Part shown: positions 5,639 through 7,257 of the stretch, piece by piece
How positions within the stretch are numbered: position 1 is the first letter of the stretch
How the letters are laid out: each line of letters begins with the position of its first letter
Assembly (NCBI GenBank): GCA_964541215.1
Contig: CAZIPP010000076.1
Location: forward strand, 1 to 7,257
Direction: 5' to 3'
DNA from: SIG469 sp964541215
GTDB lineage: Bacteria > Bacillota > Clostridia > Oscillospirales > Oscillospiraceae
DNA: 7,257 nucleotides
Made by a program: the position numbers and the translations under genes
The notes under the pieces: generated by a model
The model's input: only the letters and a program-made list of their open reading frames with translations
What the model was told of the DNA's origin: nothing
Databases searched by the model: none

Positions 5639-5986
5639 ATGGCTAAAGGATATCGCAGCCCCAGCCCTATGGGCGGCGGCATGAACGCTAATATGATAAA
5701 GCAGGCTCAGAAGATGCAGCAGGATATGCTGAAAATGCAGGCAGAGCTGGAAAGCGCTACCTATACCGCCACTGCCGGCGGCGGCGCCGTTTCTGCCACT
5801 GTTTCCGGCAAGCGCGAGGTCACTTCCATCGAGCTGCAGCCCGAAGTTGTCGATCCCGACGATATTGAAATGCTTCAGGATCTTATCTGTGCCGCTGTTA
5901 ATGAAGCTCTTCGCAAGGCAGAGAACTCCGCAAACGAACAGATGAGCAAGATCACCGGCGGTCTCAATCTTGGTGGTCTGTTTTAA
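5639..5986 (+). CDS. ebfC: YbaB/EbfC family nucleoid-associated protein
   Basis: This 115-residue protein is a small dimeric DNA-binding protein of the YbaB/EbfC family, slightly longer than the usual 100-110 residues because of a Gly/Pro-rich N-terminus. Seen in order: a Met/Gln-rich helix MIKQAQKMQQDMLKMQAEL (19-37), the core strands AGGGAVSATVSGKREVTSIEL, the conserved turn PDDIEMLQDLICAAVNEAL, and the C-terminal MSKITGGLNLGGLF. Family members bind DNA with modest sequence preference and coat the nucleoid. The gene lies between dnaX and recR throughout Firmicutes and many Proteobacteria, which points to a link with replication or repair, but the exact role is unsettled. AAGGAG lies 7 bases before ATG, and the gap to dnaX is 12 bases, so it is in the same operon. 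Confidence 0.96.
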   Translation: MAKGYRSPSPMGGGMNANMIKQAQKMQQDMLKMQAELESATYTATAGGGAVSATVSGKREVTSIELQPEVVDPDDIEMLQDLICAAVNEALRKAENSANEQMSKITGGLNLGGLF

Positions 5987-5995
5987 GGAGCAGAA

Positions 5996-6595
5996 ATGAA
6001 ATACTTTCCCGCTTCACTGGAAGCTTTAACCGAACATTTCGCCAAGCTGCCCGGAATCGGAACAAAGTCTGCCCAGCGGCTTACCTTTCACATCCTCTCC
6101 CAGTCCGACGAGGAAGCCGAAGCCTTTGCAGCGGCTATTTTAAATGCCAAGCACAACATCCACTTCTGCCCTGTCTGCCAGAACCTGACCGATGAGGAGC
6201 TTTGCCCTGTATGTTCAGACAATAAGCGTGACGCTTCCATCATCTGTGTTGTGGCAGAACCGAGAGATGTTATCGCCATGGAGCGTGCCAAGGAATTCTA
6301 TGGTCGTTACCATGTGCTCCATGGAGTTATTTCGCCACTGAACCACGTTGGTCCGGACGATCTGAAGATCAAGCAGCTTCTTACCCGCATTGCGGAAGGC
6401 GGTGTCAGCGAAGTCATCATGGCTACCAACCCCGATACAGAGGGCGAGGCTACCGCCATGTACCTCAGCAGACTTATCCGTCCTCTGGGAGTTAAGGTAA
6501 CAAGGCTGGCTTACGGTATTCCCGTTGGCAGTCAGCTGGAATATGCCGACGAAGTTACCCTGATGCGAGCCCTGCAGGGAAGGCAAGAAATCTAG
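5996..6595 (+). CDS. recR: Recombination mediator protein RecR
   Basis: This 199-residue protein has the standard RecR length and domain order. A helix-hairpin-helix (LPGIGTKSAQRL, 18-29) binds DNA, a zinc module uses Cys58, Cys61, Cys70 and Cys73, and a Toprim domain shows VVAEPRD (85-91, Glu88) and ATNPDTEGEATA (143-154). The C-terminal YGIPVGSQLEYADEVTL block forms the RecR ring interface. RecR acts with RecO (and RecF) to load RecA onto SSB-coated single-stranded DNA at gaps. The ribosome binding site AAGGAG overlaps the ebfC stop codon TAA (5984-5986), five bases before ATG, so translation is probably coupled. It is the last gene of the operon, followed by a strong hairpin at 6609-6650. 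No missing key residue was seen. Confidence 0.97.
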   Translation: MKYFPASLEALTEHFAKLPGIGTKSAQRLTFHILSQSDEEAEAFAAAILNAKHNIHFCPVCQNLTDEELCPVCSDNKRDASIICVVAEPRDVIAMERAKEFYGRYHVLHGVISPLNHVGPDDLKIKQLLTRIAEGGVSEVIMATNPDTEGEATAMYLSRLIRPLGVKVTRLAYGIPVGSQLEYADEVTLMRALQGRQEI

Positions 6596-6608
6596 TTGCT
6601 TTAATAGC

Positions 6609-6650
6609 TAAAAGAAGCAGAGCTGATATCCATCAACTCTGCTTCTTTTA
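6609..6650. terminator. Bidirectional terminator between recR and the convergent regulator gene
   Basis: TAAAAGAAGCAGAG (6609-6622) pairs perfectly with CTCTGCTTCTTTTA (6637-6650). The 14-base loop can extend the stem with TGAT/ATCA around ATCC. The A-rich foot on one side and T-rich foot on the other let it work in both directions: TTTTATTCTTTTAT follows on plus, and TTTTAGCTATTAA on minus. The stop codon of the minus-strand regulator (6648-6650) lies in its right foot. Confidence 0.87.
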
Positions 6651-6848
6651 TTCTTTTATATATTCCATTATATCTTCTATGCGGCAGTCAAGTGCTGAAC
6701 ACAACTTGTTCAACGTTTTTGTTTCAATGTTTTCATTTGCTCTGAGTCTGCGAATTGTTTTACTGTCAATCCCGCAGTTCTCTCGAAGTTGATATGTGGT
6801 AATATTCCGCTCTTTCATAGTTATCCATAATTTATCAAAGATTATCAT
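6648..6848 (-). CDS. Small XRE (Cro/CI-type) helix-turn-helix regulator
   Basis: This 66-residue protein consists of little more than one HTH domain of the HTH_26/XRE type. The first helix of the motif is TTYQLRENCG (17-26), the recognition helix DSKTIRRLRANEN (28-40), and IETKTLNKLCSALDCRIEDIMEYI (41-64) forms the closing helices, typical of small phage-like repressors in Clostridia. The start is ATG 6846-6848, with a GGGGG ribosome-binding sequence 7 bases upstream (6856-6860). The open frame extends 28 codons upstream, but that part is hydrophobic, runs through the palindromes and lacks HTH character, so it was left out. It is divergent from the acidic protein gene and convergent with recR. 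It is AT-rich compared with its neighbours. It probably controls the shared intergenic region, and perhaps itself. The wider cassette role is unknown. Confidence 0.85.
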   Translation of the reverse strand: MIIFDKLWITMKERNITTYQLRENCGIDSKTIRRLRANENIETKTLNKLCSALDCRIEDIMEYIKE

Positions 6849-6886
6849 AATACTGCCCCCAATATTGACTTTTAATATTATGGGGG

Positions 6887-6916
6887 TTATAATCTTCTTT
6901 ATTAAGGGGATATAAT
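6887..6916 (+). promoter_or_regulatory. Likely promoter of the 80-residue protein gene
   Basis: A consensus -10 TATAAT (6911-6916) has a weak -35 TTATAA (6887-6892) at an 18-base spacing. The predicted start is near 6923, about 21 bases before ATG 6944. Confidence 0.5.
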
Positions 6917-6920
6917 CCCC
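6906..6920. promoter_or_regulatory. Candidate operator: 15-base palindrome over the -10 box
   Basis: GGGGAT (6906-6911) and ATCCCC (6915-6920) form a perfect palindrome around ATA and contain the TATAAT box. A related sequence, GGGGTTATAATC (6883-6894), matches 11 of 12 bases of 6906-6917 at a distance of 23 bases. These are plausible sites for the adjacent XRE regulator; binding is inferred. Confidence 0.55.
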
Positions 6921-6943
6921 ACAATTAGTCATGAGGAAAAATT

Positions 6944-7186
6944 ATGGAGTTTTATAAAGAGATTCTGATATCTGCGCTGATAGACAACAAAGTCGAAATA
7001 CTTTTCCCGGATTTGGAGTTTAATGCAAATCGAATAATCGAAATAGAATCTTACAAAGCACTAAATAAAATTAAAGAAATAATTGAAGATCACGATAACG
7101 ATGATCTTGATTGTTTTCAAAAAATAGAAGAAATTGTCTGTATATTGGAATCATTTGAAACCGGTATGGACGCAAAATTTGTATAA
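6944..7186 (+). CDS. Unrecognised small acidic protein next to an XRE regulator
   Basis: This 80-residue protein has no family I can name with confidence. It is acidic and mostly helical by composition: FYKEILISALIDNKVEILFP at the N-terminus, then NRIIEIESYKALNKIKEIIE and a DHDNDDLDCFQKIEEIVCIL block. It has no signal peptide and no membrane segment, and two cysteines (at about 57 and 66). The overall pattern, with a short beta element then IEIESYKALNKIKEII and CFQKIEEIV, gives me an impression of a family of small Clostridia proteins found beside HTH genes, but I cannot verify this. The start is ATG, with GAGG 7 bases upstream. GC is about 30% by hand count (72 of 243), well below dnaX and recR, which suggests transfer. 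It ends 37 bases before a strong hairpin. An antitoxin-like or regulator-partner role is possible but not shown. Confidence 0.75.
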   Translation: MEFYKEILISALIDNKVEILFPDLEFNANRIIEIESYKALNKIKEIIEDHDNDDLDCFQKIEEIVCILESFETGMDAKFV

Positions 7187-7223
7187 GTATATCTAAGAGG
7201 ATACACTGCAATCCTATGCCAAT

Positions 7224-7257
7224 AAAAATCTCCTGTGCTTTTGCACAGGAGATTTTT
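7224..7257. terminator. Strong bidirectional terminator hairpin at the right edge
   Basis: AAAAATCTCCTGTGC (7224-7238) and GCACAGGAGATTTTT (7243-7257) form a perfect 15-bp stem with a TTTT loop. The symmetric A and T feet allow termination from either side. It closes the unit containing the 80-residue gene; a convergent gene may lie just beyond the window. Confidence 0.87.

Noticed and set aside
6648..7186. A classical toxin-antitoxin pair
   Set aside because: The two genes are divergent, not overlapping in one operon, and the acidic protein has no recognised toxin motif. Only the size and the HTH partner suggest it.

Overview
The window looks like a low-to-mid GC Gram-positive chromosome, most likely a Clostridia member of the Ruminococcus/Oscillospiraceae type. 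This rests on strong GGAGG-type ribosome binding sites, a TTG start, a large Alu-containing SRP RNA immediately upstream of dnaX, the dnaX-ebfC-recR order typical of Firmicutes, and a PadR/DUF2812 pair. No species can be named from sequence reading alone.

Layout. Positions 1-200 hold the end of a membrane protein gene whose stop codon overlaps the ribosome binding site of a macro-domain protein (203-709, +). A strong hairpin at 714-766 separates it from a convergent minus-strand pair: a PadR-family repressor (1954-2289) followed, with an 11-base overlap, by a DUF2812 membrane protein (765-1964). Their promoter is near consensus and is covered by an inverted repeat that is a good candidate for the PadR operator. 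Next comes a short non-coding stretch with two compact palindromes, then minus-strand gluQ (2488-3396), encoding a glutamyl-Q tRNA(Asp) synthetase. gluQ is transcribed divergently from the SRP RNA gene (about 3529-3836, +).

The central plus-strand block is SRP RNA, dnaX (clamp-loader tau subunit), ebfC/ybaB (nucleoid-associated protein) and recR (recombination mediator). The dnaX ribosome binding site begins right after the U-run that ends the SRP RNA, so dnaX has no visible promoter of its own and probably depends on transcription through the SRP RNA gene. The three protein genes are tightly spaced, each with its own ribosome binding site, and recR is followed by a strong terminator hairpin.

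The last 600 bases are different. They are AT-rich (about 30% GC by hand count in the last gene) and hold a small XRE-type regulator (6648-6848, -) divergent from an unrecognised acidic 80-residue protein (6944-7186, +). The shared intergenic region carries G4/C4 palindromes overlapping a TATAAT box, and the module is bounded by two strong hairpins. It looks like a small acquired or accessory cassette. It is the least explained part of the window, although nothing in it proves a new system.
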